Part shown: in pieces, positions 42,307 through 51,525 of the stretch
Layout of the letters: each line of letters begins with the position of its first letter
Numbering within the stretch: the stretch's first letter is position 1
Origin: an uncultured Gammaproteobacteria bacterium
GTDB lineage: Bacteria > Pseudomonadota > Gammaproteobacteria > Pseudomonadales > Pseudohongiellaceae
Reading direction: 5' to 3'
Assembly: GCA_913060495.1 (NCBI GenBank)
Contig: CAJXRP010000019.1
Location: 1-64,000, forward strand
DNA: 64,000 nucleotides
Notes under the pieces: model-generated
Seen by the model: only the letters and a program-made list of their open reading frames with translations
The model's database searches: none
What the model was told of the DNA's origin: nothing
Made by a program: the position numbers and the translations under genes

Positions 42307-43410
42307 ATGGATTTTTCATACTATTTTCAAATGATGGCGGACCTGGAAGCCTCAGATCTCTTCTTTAGCACAGGTGCACCTGTAAACATAAAGGTTGAGG
42401 GGGTAACCAGGCCGATCAATGAAGATGCGCTGTTGCCAGGTGTAGCGCAGGTTCTCGCCTACAGCATTATTGATGTAGAGTTGCAGAAACTATTTGAAGA
42501 AACAATGGAGCTAAATTTTGCCCATAGCGTTGCCAATGTGGGCCGTTTTCGAATTAATTTGTATAGGCAGCGTGGCGACACAGCAATGGTTGTTCGCTAT
42601 ATAAAAACCGAAATCCCTTCCATAGAAGACTTGCATTTGCCAGTGATTCTCAAAGAGCTTGTTATGAAGCCGCGGGGCTTGATTCTTTTGGTTGGTTCAA
42701 CGGGTTCTGGCAAATCTACAACATTGGCTTCGATGATTGACTATCGTAATAGCAATAACACTGGTCATATTCTGACCATCGAAGAACCAATTGAATATAT
42801 CCATAATCACAAGAAATCTATAGTCGATCAGAGAGAGGTTGGTTTGGACACTCTGAGTTACTCCAACGCTTTGAAGAACGCCATGCGTGAGGCTCCAGAC
42901 GTCATACTAATCGGTGAAATTCGTGATCGAGAAACCATGCAGCATGCGATTGCTTATGCGGAAACGGGGCACCTATGTTTGTCCACTTTACATGCCAATA
43001 ATTCGAATCAGACCCTAGATCGCATCATCAACTTCTTTCCTGATTCGGCGCGCCATCAGTTATTGATCGACCTCTCGCTTAATCTTCAAGCAGTTGTATC
43101 GCAGCGCTTGGTGCCGGGAATAGGCGGGAAACGCGTGCCTGCAGTTGAGATAATGCTTAGGTCGGCATTCGTTGCCGGTCTGATTGAGAAGGGCGATATC
43201 GATAGCCTCAAAGGAGCTATCGAACAGGATCAGGGGTTTGGAATGCAGAGCTTCGATCAGTCACTCTTCACATTATTCCAAGAAGGCAAGATAAGTGAGC
43301 AGCAAGCGCTAGATAATGCAGATTCTAAGAACAATCTTTCGGTAAAGATCAGGCTGGCATCGGGCAGGCCCGACGATGATAGTTTCGAAGATTTGAAGTT
43401 GTCTAATTAA
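42307..43410 (+). CDS. pilU: PilU-type type IV pilus retraction ATPase
   Basis: The 367-residue secretion ATPase has an N-terminal ASDLFFSTGAPVNIKVEG, Walker A GSTGSGKST, the Asp box IEEPIEYIH, Walker B VILIGEIRD and the His box GHLCLSTLHANNSNQ. The N-terminus and long C-terminal tail resemble PilU rather than PilT. PilU assists PilT in retraction and twitching. The ATG at 42307 follows AGAGAG, and an in-frame ATG five codons upstream is also possible. pilT is not adjacent, which is unusual because pilT and pilU commonly neighbour each other. Confidence 0.9.
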   Translation: MDFSYYFQMMADLEASDLFFSTGAPVNIKVEGVTRPINEDALLPGVAQVLAYSIIDVELQKLFEETMELNFAHSVANVGRFRINLYRQRGDTAMVVRYIKTEIPSIEDLHLPVILKELVMKPRGLILLVGSTGSGKSTTLASMIDYRNSNNTGHILTIEEPIEYIHNHKKSIVDQREVGLDTLSYSNALKNAMREAPDVILIGEIRDRETMQHAIAYAETGHLCLSTLHANNSNQTLDRIINFFPDSARHQLLIDLSLNLQAVVSQRLVPGIGGKRVPAVEIMLRSAFVAGLIEKGDIDSLKGAIEQDQGFGMQSFDQSLFTLFQEGKISEQQALDNADSKNNLSVKIRLASGRPDDDSFEDLKLSN

Positions 43411-43424
43411 CACTTCATGGCAAC

Positions 43425-45569
43425 TCATTCCGGCGATGGAGGGATCTTAAATGCTGATTCTCTGAATAGTTTAATGCAGGCATTAGCCACATCGGCGTCA
43501 TAGATAATTCCACTGCCTTGTTCAATTTCTTCTAGTGCCTTTTCGATGCCCACCTGGCCGCGATAGGGGCGGTGCGAGGCCATAGCCTCAACCACATCAG
43601 CTACAGCCATTATTCGTGCTTCAAGAATAATTTCATTGCCCTTAAGGCCTTGCGGGTAGCCACTGCCATCGATGCGTTCATGGTGTTGTAGCGCGACTTC
43701 GGCTACCGGCCATGGAAATTTTGTGTTTATTAGTACGTCGTAACCGGCTTGGCAATGCTCTTTTACCATTGTCATTTCTGTAAGGGTAAGCTTTCCGGGT
43801 TTACTTAGTATTTCTAGGGGGATGGTAAACTTGCCTACATCATGCAGTTTACCACACCCAATTAGACCTTCAATTTCCCTTGGGCTAAGCCCCATAACTT
43901 TGCCAATTTCTCCGGCAATAATACCAACTCGCGCCTCATGCCCTGCGGTATAGGGATCGCGTAATGTACTTAGATTCATGGCCAAGCTGAGGGTGCCATG
44001 CAGTGATTCTTGCAGGTCATTTGCGAGGCTTACGGTTTGAGCTTTATTTTGCTCCGACTCTGTTATGTCTCGATTTATACCCACCCATTTTACTATTTTG
44101 CCGTTCAGGTTTTTTATTGGCGTAGCGGAACCCTGTAATATCCGTGTATCACCATTTCTAGTAACGATTTTGTATATTTTATTCTTGAGCGTCTCGCCTT
44201 TAAGAAGCGATGCTCGCCATTGATACATTTTAGGCAAGTCGTCAGCATGGGTCATATTCATGTATGTGTCAGGATTCCCGTCGAACTCTTCAAGAGACTC
44301 GCCGTAAATCTTGAATTGGGTATCATTCCATTCGAGCTTCTGATCTTCTATGTCGAGGCTCCATTGTCCAAGGTTCGCTGCTTCTAGAGCCAGTTTGTGT
44401 TGCTCAAGCACTAATTGCAGATGTCTCTGTTTTTTCACAGCTTGCGTGATATCTTGAACAGACCCAACAAGTTTGCTTACGCGACCGTCCTCTATAGTTG
44501 CTTCACATATTGTGTGAACATGAATTTTCCTGCCTTTTGTGGTTAACATTTCAAGTGTTAGGTCGTAGTTCTTTCCGTCAGTAGTTGCCGCCCTGATCGC
44601 TGTCTCAAGGTTGGCTTTGGATTTTGGCAGGCATAGATCTAAGGACGCATCAACGCTAGGGTCGAATTCCTCGGGTGTGGTCTCAAAAATTCTGTAGGTT
44701 TCAGCTGTCCAGAAGAGAGTGTCTGTTGCTATGTCCAGTTCCCAGCCACCAACATTAGCTAGAAGCTGCGATTGCTCAAGTATCACTTCATTTCTGAGTG
44801 TTTGCTCAATAGATATTTGGACAACATCGAACTTGCTCGTATCCTGATATTGGTTGATGGTTTGAGGCATTTCGCCTTCTGTAGCTTGAAATATTCTAGA
44901 CCGAACAAGCACATCAAACATGTCTCCCTCTTTGTTCTTTCTCTTTCGGATTCCATGAGAGCCCTCGATTTCAGTGAGTTCTGGAGGGAAATCTTGAAGG
45001 CTTGGTCTTGATGTGGTGAGGGGAGGGAATAGAATGCTGACATGCTCACCGATTGACTCAATAGGTGTGTAGCCAAATAGTTTTGTAAATGATGGATTGA
45101 TATAGACGATCTTGCCGTCTGATTCTGAAATCATTAGCGGCTCTTCAATGCTTTCTAATAACTTCGAGGGTAATGAAAAAGCATGGCAATCCGCATGTTT
45201 TGAAGTGATGTAGCGATCGAGCCCGCGATAACCGGCAAACTTTCCTGCAGGGTCGTAATAGGGGCTTCCGCTCGACTCAAATAAAACTAGATTGCCATTT
45301 TTGCCTTGCTTGTATATTTTTTTGTTTTCGAAAGGTATTTGCTTTTCTATTAACTGAGAGAGGTTTTTGTTTGCCACTTTTCTTTCTGTAGAAGGGAATA
45401 GATCAGCAAACGTGAATTGAAGCACCTCCTCTATCGAATAGTCAAGAATAGGCTCAATTTGCGGGCTCGAGTAGGTGTAATTTCCTTTTGTGTCGGTTTC
45501 CCATAACCAAACATCAAGAGATGAAATGAGGCTCTCTAATCGGTCTTCAATATGTTTGGATTGATCCAT
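43425..45569 (-). CDS. Multi-PAS HD-GYP cyclic-di-GMP phosphodiesterase
   Basis: The 714-residue cytoplasmic sensor enzyme has four PAS/PAC units at about 10-120, 130-245, 265-380 and 385-505, each with the GSxxDIT or RGLDR-type PAC end. A C-terminal HD-GYP domain has the HD pair in KLHDVGKF and the GYP signature HHERIDGSGYP. It has no membrane helix. HD-GYP enzymes degrade c-di-GMP, the ligand of the Alg44 PilZ domain encoded in this window, so it could tune polymer synthesis or pili. It is convergent with pilU. Confidence 0.9.
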   Translation of the reverse strand: MDQSKHIEDRLESLISSLDVWLWETDTKGNYTYSSPQIEPILDYSIEEVLQFTFADLFPSTERKVANKNLSQLIEKQIPFENKKIYKQGKNGNLVLFESSGSPYYDPAGKFAGYRGLDRYITSKHADCHAFSLPSKLLESIEEPLMISESDGKIVYINPSFTKLFGYTPIESIGEHVSILFPPLTTSRPSLQDFPPELTEIEGSHGIRKRKNKEGDMFDVLVRSRIFQATEGEMPQTINQYQDTSKFDVVQISIEQTLRNEVILEQSQLLANVGGWELDIATDTLFWTAETYRIFETTPEEFDPSVDASLDLCLPKSKANLETAIRAATTDGKNYDLTLEMLTTKGRKIHVHTICEATIEDGRVSKLVGSVQDITQAVKKQRHLQLVLEQHKLALEAANLGQWSLDIEDQKLEWNDTQFKIYGESLEEFDGNPDTYMNMTHADDLPKMYQWRASLLKGETLKNKIYKIVTRNGDTRILQGSATPIKNLNGKIVKWVGINRDITESEQNKAQTVSLANDLQESLHGTLSLAMNLSTLRDPYTAGHEARVGIIAGEIGKVMGLSPREIEGLIGCGKLHDVGKFTIPLEILSKPGKLTLTEMTMVKEHCQAGYDVLINTKFPWPVAEVALQHHERIDGSGYPQGLKGNEIILEARIMAVADVVEAMASHRPYRGQVGIEKALEEIEQGSGIIYDADVANACIKLFRESAFKIPPSPE

Positions 45570-45821
45570 AATCCGGCCCTACTTGATAATGTACTCTTCG
45601 TTGGCGGTCCCAACATTATGAGTGTGGCAGTTTTATAAGCTATTTTGTGGGTGGAAGCGAGACAAATTCGTTATAATGCTTTGCGCATGAATAGTTGGTA
45701 AATTGGGGTACCACGCTATCAACTTCATCAACTTGATGTATGTCAGTATTTAGTAAGGTAGTGGCTTATTTTTTGTGGTTAGCGCGAAGGCAAAGAAAAC
45801 AAACAGGAAAGGAAGCGAAGA

Positions 45822-46070
45822 ATGGAACTGGCAGCTATAGAAGCCCTAGAGAAAGCGATTGAGGAGCATGTGGTCCGTCCCCAATGGATTCGTGTAGGGA
45901 CGGAGTTATGGAAAGCTTTGAACATAGAGAAGAAGATAGTTTGGGGAGAGGTTGCGGTAGGTAAAGATGAGGACACTCTCGTTAACACGCCTATATTTGA
46001 TGGTGATATATTCCTTGTCGTAGATGAGGCCATGGATGTATGGAGCCATCAAATGCATAAGGGGAATTAG
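45822..46070 (+). CDS. Small soluble protein, unknown function
   Basis: The 82-residue protein has a strong purine-rich ribosome site (AGGAAAGGAAG). It begins with a helical acidic segment (MELAAIEALEKAIEEHV) and ends in a strand-rich part with VWGEVAVGKDED. It has no signal or known motif. Solitary gene, low certainty beyond its coding signals. Confidence 0.5.
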   Translation: MELAAIEALEKAIEEHVVRPQWIRVGTELWKALNIEKKIVWGEVAVGKDEDTLVNTPIFDGDIFLVVDEAMDVWSHQMHKGN

Positions 46071-46525
46071 CTAGGCAGCCGTCAGCCGCGCTTAGTATTT
46101 CCCCTGCAGCGCTGCTCGAAAAATTTCTGACCAAATTTTGATTTTATAAAGATTAGTTCGATATTCCTACCATCAAAGTTACACTGTGATAACAGTGCTC
46201 TGAAAAACCAGCTTCAAGCACGCAGCCGTAAAAAATTTCAAAATCGAATTCTCGGTTTGATAAGTACACATCAGATTGGAATTTCCTGCCTGCAAAGAAA
46301 TCGACGACCTCAATTCCTACCCGGAATCCCATCAAAACAAGCATAGTGTGCTCCGTGTAAAGGGGTTGTTAGATGCATGCCTTTCATCATGTGTTTGGCG
46401 TGGCATAAGTTAGTATTTCAATACTGTGCTGCCAGGGTCCGCAGAGATGGCTACGCTTCCTAATCTAGTGTACTTTTAACTAAATCTATAGATTCTCCAT
46501 TCTAAAAATAGTGAGGTTGGCTGTG
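46071..46525. other. Mostly gene-free stretch before the cytochrome c gene
   Basis: The stretch contains only a 63-codon minus-strand frame (46344 down to 46153) with a GGAG before its ATG but no family resemblance. The promoter of the cytochrome/PQQ unit must be here, and I cannot point to it. Confidence 0.4.
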
Positions 46526-47308
46526 ATGCTGAAGCAATACCTTCTTCGTTTCTTTGCCGTCATTGTTTCAGGGCTTTTTCTGTTCTTGGCATCTTCAGTG
46601 AGTGCTCAAAATCTGGAGAATGGGGAGCAACTCTTTCAAACTCTCTGTGCCCGCTGCCATGGCATGCTGGGAGAGGGATCGGAGGGGCCGAGCCTTACGC
46701 GGCCCAATCTAGTTCACGCGCCAGATGACGCTACGCTAGTTTCTGTAATCGTAGGGGGCATTCCCGGCACCGGTATGCCAGGTTCGCGCCAGCTGCGTGG
46801 TCAGGATGGGCCGGATGTCGCGGCCTATGTGCGCAGTCTGGGTACACTGCCGCCAGAAGACATGCCTGGTGATGCTCTGGCAGGCGCGCAGGTGTATAAC
46901 GACGTCGGCAATTGTTCTAGCTGCCATATTCTAGATGGCGTGGGTAACGGCATTGGTCCGGAGCTCAGCAACGTTGGCCAGAGGCGTAATGCAGCCTATC
47001 TGCGCCGCTCGGTAACCAGCCCTGAGACTGATCAACCGCGTTTGGTAGATCGCTTCCGTGGATCTCTGCAGGCCTTTCTGACGGTACGTATCGTTTCAGA
47101 GTATGGAATATATGAGGGTATGCGTATCAACGAAGATGCCTTTACCGTACAGATGCGTGATATGAAGGGGGAGATTTATTCGTTTGAGAAATCCGACTTA
47201 ATTAGTTATGAGAAAGTGGAAGGGCACTCTCTTATGCCGGGATACAACTCTGTATTAGACGAAAAACAGATAGACGATGTGGTGTCTTACTTGATGAGCC
47301 AGAAATAG
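46526..47308 (+). CDS. Periplasmic diheme cytochrome c
   Basis: The 260-residue protein has a signal peptide (1-27). The first cytochrome domain has CARCH (41-45) and a methionine-ligand candidate in TGMPG. The second has CSSCH (130-134) with a candidate methionine in LMPGYN near the end. The ATG at 46526 has GAGG nine bases upstream, and the earlier GTG at 46511 lacks one. The PQQ dehydrogenase gene starts 18 bp downstream. This is therefore very likely its electron acceptor, passing electrons to the respiratory chain. Confidence 0.88.
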   Translation: MLKQYLLRFFAVIVSGLFLFLASSVSAQNLENGEQLFQTLCARCHGMLGEGSEGPSLTRPNLVHAPDDATLVSVIVGGIPGTGMPGSRQLRGQDGPDVAAYVRSLGTLPPEDMPGDALAGAQVYNDVGNCSSCHILDGVGNGIGPELSNVGQRRNAAYLRRSVTSPETDQPRLVDRFRGSLQAFLTVRIVSEYGIYEGMRINEDAFTVQMRDMKGEIYSFEKSDLISYEKVEGHSLMPGYNSVLDEKQIDDVVSYLMSQK

Positions 47309-47326
47309 AAATTGGAGAAGAATGAA

Positions 47327-48955
47327 ATGAAGTTATCGACCGTATCAAAACCTACATTGTTCTCCGCGCTCCTTCTTCTCTGTTTAGGAAATAGTGCGGT
47401 CCTAGCCGACACACCCTTCGAGGCACTTCTCGAGGATGAGCTTAACGGTGCAGACTGGCTTTCCTATTCCGGCGGCTATAAGTCGCAGCGATTCTCCCCG
47501 CTTAGTCAGATTAATACGCTCAATGTTGATCAGCTCAAGGTGATGTGGGCGTATCAGATGCAGCCAACGGGAATAAGCGGAGCCGCGTTGCAGGAAACGA
47601 CGCCGCTGGTGGCTGGCGATGTTATGTATCTGACTGAGTCTCCTAGCAGCGTGACTGCGTTGGATACACGCAGCGGCAGGATGCTTTGGAACTTCGTCCC
47701 TGATATCAGTAACGATGTTTTGAATATTGGTTTTCCGCGTATCAATCGCGGCGTAGCGCTGTTGGATGACAAGGTCTATGTAGCTACATTGGACTCGCGC
47801 CTGTTTGCTCTCGATGCGGCGACCGGTGCAGTGCGCTGGGAGACCACGGTAGCGGATAACGCGGCCGGGTTTTCGCTGACTCTGGCTCCATTGGCGTTAG
47901 AGGGAAAGATTGTGGTGGGTGTGAGTGGCGCGGAAGCGGGGGTGCGTGGTTATATCGACGCTTACGACTCCGAGACGGGCGAACGCCTGTGGCGAACCTT
48001 CACCGTACCTGCGCCTGGTGAGCCCGGCAGCGAAACCTGGCAGGGTGACGACTGGCAAACCGGTGGTGGCTCTACTTGGCTGACAGGCTCTTATGATCCA
48101 GAGTTAGATTTGTTGTATTGGACTACCGGAAATCCAGCGCCTGATTGGAATGGCGATCTACGCCCTGGCGATAATCTATTCACCTGTGCGGTGTTGGCCC
48201 TAGACCCCGATACAGGCGAGATGAAATGGTTCTTCCAATACACGCCCCATGATACTCACGATTGGGACGCCAATCAGATTCCAGTTTTGGTCGATGGTGA
48301 GTTCGAAGGCGAGGAGCGCAAGCTTCTAGCGTTGGCTAACCGCAATGCGTTCTATTACCTGTTGGATCGAGAGACCGGAGAATATCTGTTAGGTGAAGAA
48401 TATTCGTATCAGACCTGGTCTGAGGGTATTGACGATAACGGCAGGCCAATTGTAATTCCCAACACAGAGCCAATGCGTGAGGGCAACCTTGTTTGGCCTA
48501 GCTTGCAGGGTGCCACTAACTGGTTCTCACCTTCTTATAATCCGCAGACTGAACAGTTCTTCGTGCCGAACCGGCGCATGGGTGCAATCTACTTCAAGTC
48601 TGATGTTGAATACGAGCCGGGCATGCCTTTTCTGGGCGGTGGCGAACAGCCGTTGGACGGTGACGATGCGTCTGGAGCTATCCTGGCGTTAGATGTGATG
48701 ACCGGCGAGCAGCAGTGGGAGTTCGAACTACAGACACCCCCTTGGTCGGGTGTGATGGCTACTGCAGGGGGGCTGGTGTTCGGCGCTAGCAACGAGGGTA
48801 ATTTTTTCGCCTTGGACGCAGAAGATGGCGACCCGCTCTGGTTCTTCAATTCCGGTGCGCACATTCGCACCAATCCGATGGGATTTTCAGTAGATGGCAA
48901 TCAACGGCTTGCGATTATAGGTGGTCAGACCCTATTCGTATTCGGCCTCGAATAA
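47327..48955 (+). CDS. Periplasmic PQQ-dependent alcohol dehydrogenase-like quinoprotein
   Basis: The 542-residue protein has a signal peptide (to about 27). A WLSYSGGYKSQRFSPLSQIN start and propeller blade motifs (ALDTRSGRMLW, ALDAATGAVRWE, AYDSETGERLW, ALDPDTGEMKW, ALDVMTGEQQW) follow. The active-site region reads PHDTHDWDAN. The vicinal cysteine pair of methanol/ethanol dehydrogenases is not seen. No heme domain is fused, since the cytochrome c is the gene just upstream. GGAG precedes the ATG at 47327. The substrate is unknown. Confidence 0.87.
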   Translation: MKLSTVSKPTLFSALLLLCLGNSAVLADTPFEALLEDELNGADWLSYSGGYKSQRFSPLSQINTLNVDQLKVMWAYQMQPTGISGAALQETTPLVAGDVMYLTESPSSVTALDTRSGRMLWNFVPDISNDVLNIGFPRINRGVALLDDKVYVATLDSRLFALDAATGAVRWETTVADNAAGFSLTLAPLALEGKIVVGVSGAEAGVRGYIDAYDSETGERLWRTFTVPAPGEPGSETWQGDDWQTGGGSTWLTGSYDPELDLLYWTTGNPAPDWNGDLRPGDNLFTCAVLALDPDTGEMKWFFQYTPHDTHDWDANQIPVLVDGEFEGEERKLLALANRNAFYYLLDRETGEYLLGEEYSYQTWSEGIDDNGRPIVIPNTEPMREGNLVWPSLQGATNWFSPSYNPQTEQFFVPNRRMGAIYFKSDVEYEPGMPFLGGGEQPLDGDDASGAILALDVMTGEQQWEFELQTPPWSGVMATAGGLVFGASNEGNFFALDAEDGDPLWFFNSGAHIRTNPMGFSVDGNQRLAIIGGQTLFVFGLE

Positions 48956-48963
48956 GAACGAAT

Positions 48964-49008
48964 AGAATAGGGCTGTATAGAATAGAGCTGTTCAGATTAG
49001 GGCTAGCG
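48964..49008. repeat. Three tandem 15-bp repeats
   Basis: AGAATAGGGCTGTAT, AGAATAGAGCTGTTC and AGATTAGGGCTAGCG follow one another between the PQQ gene and the convergent FAH gene, whose last two codons they overlap. Confidence 0.6.
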
Positions 49009-49926
49009 TGGGGCTACGATAGTTTGTCGCTGGAATTCCAAGCCTTCGACGCCTACACGAACAACGTCGCCTGGCTGTAAGTAGCTTGGCGGAACCATGC
49101 CATCGCCAACACCGGCAGGCGTTCCTGTGAAGACCAAATCGCCGGGATAGAGCGTCATGAATTGGCTCAGGTGGCTGATGATTTCCTTAACACCGAAGAC
49201 CATGTCGGCGGTGGTTCCTTGCTGGCGCATCTCTCCATTCACTTCAGACCAGATAGATAGATTCTGTACGTCATCGATATTGTCTCGCGTTACTAGATAA
49301 GGACCGACCGGAGCGAAGGTGTCGGCGCTCTTGCCTTTCGTGAACTGTCCGCCACGCTCGCGCTGGAAGGCTCGTTCAGAAACGTCGTGCCCTACTGTGT
49401 AGCCGGCAATGTGATCGAAGACTTCGTCTTCAGATATATATTGAGTGCGGCGACCTATCACGATGACCAGTTCAGATTCGTAGTCGAGTTTATGTGCATT
49501 ACGCGGTTGAATAACATTGTCGAATGGGCCAGTCAGGGCAGAGGTTGCCTTCATAAACACCAGCGGTTCAGTAGGTAGCTCTACTGCCATTTCTGCAGCG
49601 TGATTCACGTAGTTAAAACCGATCGCGACGATCTTGCCTGTTCCGGTAACGGGTACTCCGAGTCGAGGATTGCCCTGAACCACAGGAAGCTCACTCATGG
49701 GGATTTGCGCAATTTCCTCGAGGGCGGCGTCAGATAGTGTGTCGGGGGTAATGTCATCGATATGCGCGGAAAGATCACGAATCTGACCCTGCGCGTCAAC
49801 TATGCCTGGCCGCTCTTCACCTACGGGGCCAAAGCGCACTAACTTTATTTCTGCGGCATTCAAGAAGCTACTAGAAAGAACTAGTGCAATCGCTGTAGCC
49901 AAAATGGCAAGTATTCTCTTAGACAT
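49003..49926 (-). CDS. Fumarylacetoacetate hydrolase-family protein with signal peptide
   Basis: The 307-residue protein is a normal FAH-family fold (KLVRFGPVGEERPGIVD, GKIVAIGFNYVNHAAEM, metal ligands in DYESELVIVIG and VGHDVSERAFQ, and FTGTPAGVG). It is preceded by a convincing Sec signal peptide (residues 1-24, ending LNAAE). Relatives hydrolyse or hydrate C-C bonds of dicarbonyl acids in the cytoplasm, so periplasmic placement is odd. GAGG precedes the ATG. It is last of a run of four minus-strand genes. Confidence 0.85.
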   Translation of the reverse strand: MSKRILAILATAIALVLSSSFLNAAEIKLVRFGPVGEERPGIVDAQGQIRDLSAHIDDITPDTLSDAALEEIAQIPMSELPVVQGNPRLGVPVTGTGKIVAIGFNYVNHAAEMAVELPTEPLVFMKATSALTGPFDNVIQPRNAHKLDYESELVIVIGRRTQYISEDEVFDHIAGYTVGHDVSERAFQRERGGQFTKGKSADTFAPVGPYLVTRDNIDDVQNLSIWSEVNGEMRQQGTTADMVFGVKEIISHLSQFMTLYPGDLVFTGTPAGVGDGMVPPSYLQPGDVVRVGVEGLEFQRQTIVAPR

Positions 49927-50014
49927 GATTAACCTCGTTACTATTTAGCGTGTCTACGCTTGTCGAAAATTCGAACGCTACAGAGTGTAGTCAAAAGTGA
50001 TCTTTTTGTCTTGT

Positions 50015-51421
50015 CTAGAATCCGAAGCCGATGACTAGATAGAGGCCGACACTGATGAGACCGATTAGCGCTGCATAAGGCAGCTGCGTCTTAACATGGT
50101 CTATGTGGTCTGAGGCTGCACCAGTCGAAGCTAAGATCGATGTGTCTGACAATGGCGAACAATGGTCGCCGAATACGCCGCCGCCTGCTACGGCCGCGAG
50201 AGTGGCATAGACCATTGTGTTTAGCTCGTCTCCCGAGAAATTAAAGGCGAGTGGCACGGCAATCGGAATCATGATCGCGTAGGTACCCCAGCTGGTGCCC
50301 GTTGAGAATGCGATGAAGCCGGTGATAAGAAACGCGAGCATTGGCAGCAAGCTTGGTGTTAACCAAGATTCCGTAGCCAAGACTATGTAATCTGCAGTAT
50401 TCATCGCAGCGGAAAGATGATTCAGGGCGTAGGCGAATGCGAGGATTATTACCGCTGGCATGATGCCTTTAATGCCGGACATTGCCGTGGTGGTGATCTC
50501 ATGCAGCGGCACTCCCTGAATGCGCATCACGATGCCCGCCATAACAACAGCTAGCATGAATGCTTCCATCGGCTTGGCACTCGCCGTGATGATCACAGAA
50601 CCAATGGCAAATACGATTACCAGCATCACTGGGAAGATAAAATTCCATAGCAGGCTTGTTTTGATGCCCGGGAAAGGTTCGATGCCGGTGAGATCATCAC
50701 CCATGAGGGGTTGCGCGCCATCGCGCACCAACTTGCCTTCTTCCATCGCGCGTTTTTCTGCCGTCCGCATTGGACCAAAGTCAGGGATGATATTTGCGGC
50801 GATCAAGCCAACCATCAGCACCGCGAGAATTGAATAGATATTGAAGGGTATCGAGATGATGAAGACTTGCATCGCATCGCTGGCATTTTCGATAGGCCCC
50901 ATTCCAATGATGAGACCAGCAACCAGCACGGCCCAACCGGTAATGGGTACCAAGATACTGACTGGAGCGGAGGTGGAGTCACAGATATAAGCGAGTTTCT
51001 CCCGCGATATTTTGAATTTGTCGGATAAGGTTCGCATAGTGGAACCTACAAATAGCGGACTAAAATAGTCGCTGAAATAGACAAACATACCCATGAACCA
51101 GGTGATGAGTTGCACTCGTTTGCGCGTCATGCGTTTCGTCGCGATATATTGCGAGAAATTGAGTATGGCGCCGGTGCGCTGAAAGAAGGCGATCAGTATG
51201 CCGATAAAGAATTCCAGCAACAAAATCCAGGAGAAGTCTTCATTTCCCAGTGCGCCAACGAGTAGATTCGGAAAACCCAACAAGCCTTCGCCCGCAACCA
51301 AGACGCCCGCCAGGCAGGCAACGGCGAGGGAGAAAACGGTGTTACGAGTAATGAAGGCAAGCACGATGGCGACGCCTGCTGGAACTAGAGATAGGGGGCC
51401 TATATAGTCAGTGGGTTCCAC
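50015..51421 (-). CDS. NhaC-family Na+/H+ antiporter-type transporter
   Basis: The 468-residue polytopic membrane protein has about 11-12 helices. Motifs include FSDYFSPLFVGSTMRTLSDKF, STSAPVSILVPITGWAV, FSTGTSWGTYAIMIPIAVP and GGGVFGDHCSPLSDTSI, the hallmark of the NhaC/ion-transporter family. It uses a GTG start with AGGA upstream. An ATG four bases earlier is out of frame. Members exchange sodium for protons, sometimes with organic acids. Its setting among metabolic enzymes leaves the substrate open. Confidence 0.88.
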   Translation of the reverse strand: MEPTDYIGPLSLVPAGVAIVLAFITRNTVFSLAVACLAGVLVAGEGLLGFPNLLVGALGNEDFSWILLLEFFIGILIAFFQRTGAILNFSQYIATKRMTRKRVQLITWFMGMFVYFSDYFSPLFVGSTMRTLSDKFKISREKLAYICDSTSAPVSILVPITGWAVLVAGLIIGMGPIENASDAMQVFIISIPFNIYSILAVLMVGLIAANIIPDFGPMRTAEKRAMEEGKLVRDGAQPLMGDDLTGIEPFPGIKTSLLWNFIFPVMLVIVFAIGSVIITASAKPMEAFMLAVVMAGIVMRIQGVPLHEITTTAMSGIKGIMPAVIILAFAYALNHLSAAMNTADYIVLATESWLTPSLLPMLAFLITGFIAFSTGTSWGTYAIMIPIAVPLAFNFSGDELNTMVYATLAAVAGGGVFGDHCSPLSDTSILASTGAASDHIDHVKTQLPYAALIGLISVGLYLVIGFGF

Positions 51422-51525
51422 GCATTAGTCCTTTTTATTATTATTTTGATTAACTAGGGGCTGCTTTATCAATTTGTACTATATAGCCTTGTGATGCAAT
51501 AGATAGTCAGTCAGTAAGTTATGCT

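Noticed and set aside
46153..46344. 63-codon minus-strand frame with a GGAG before its ATG
   Set aside because: No family resemblance, and it is isolated in a gene-poor stretch. Kept only as a mention.
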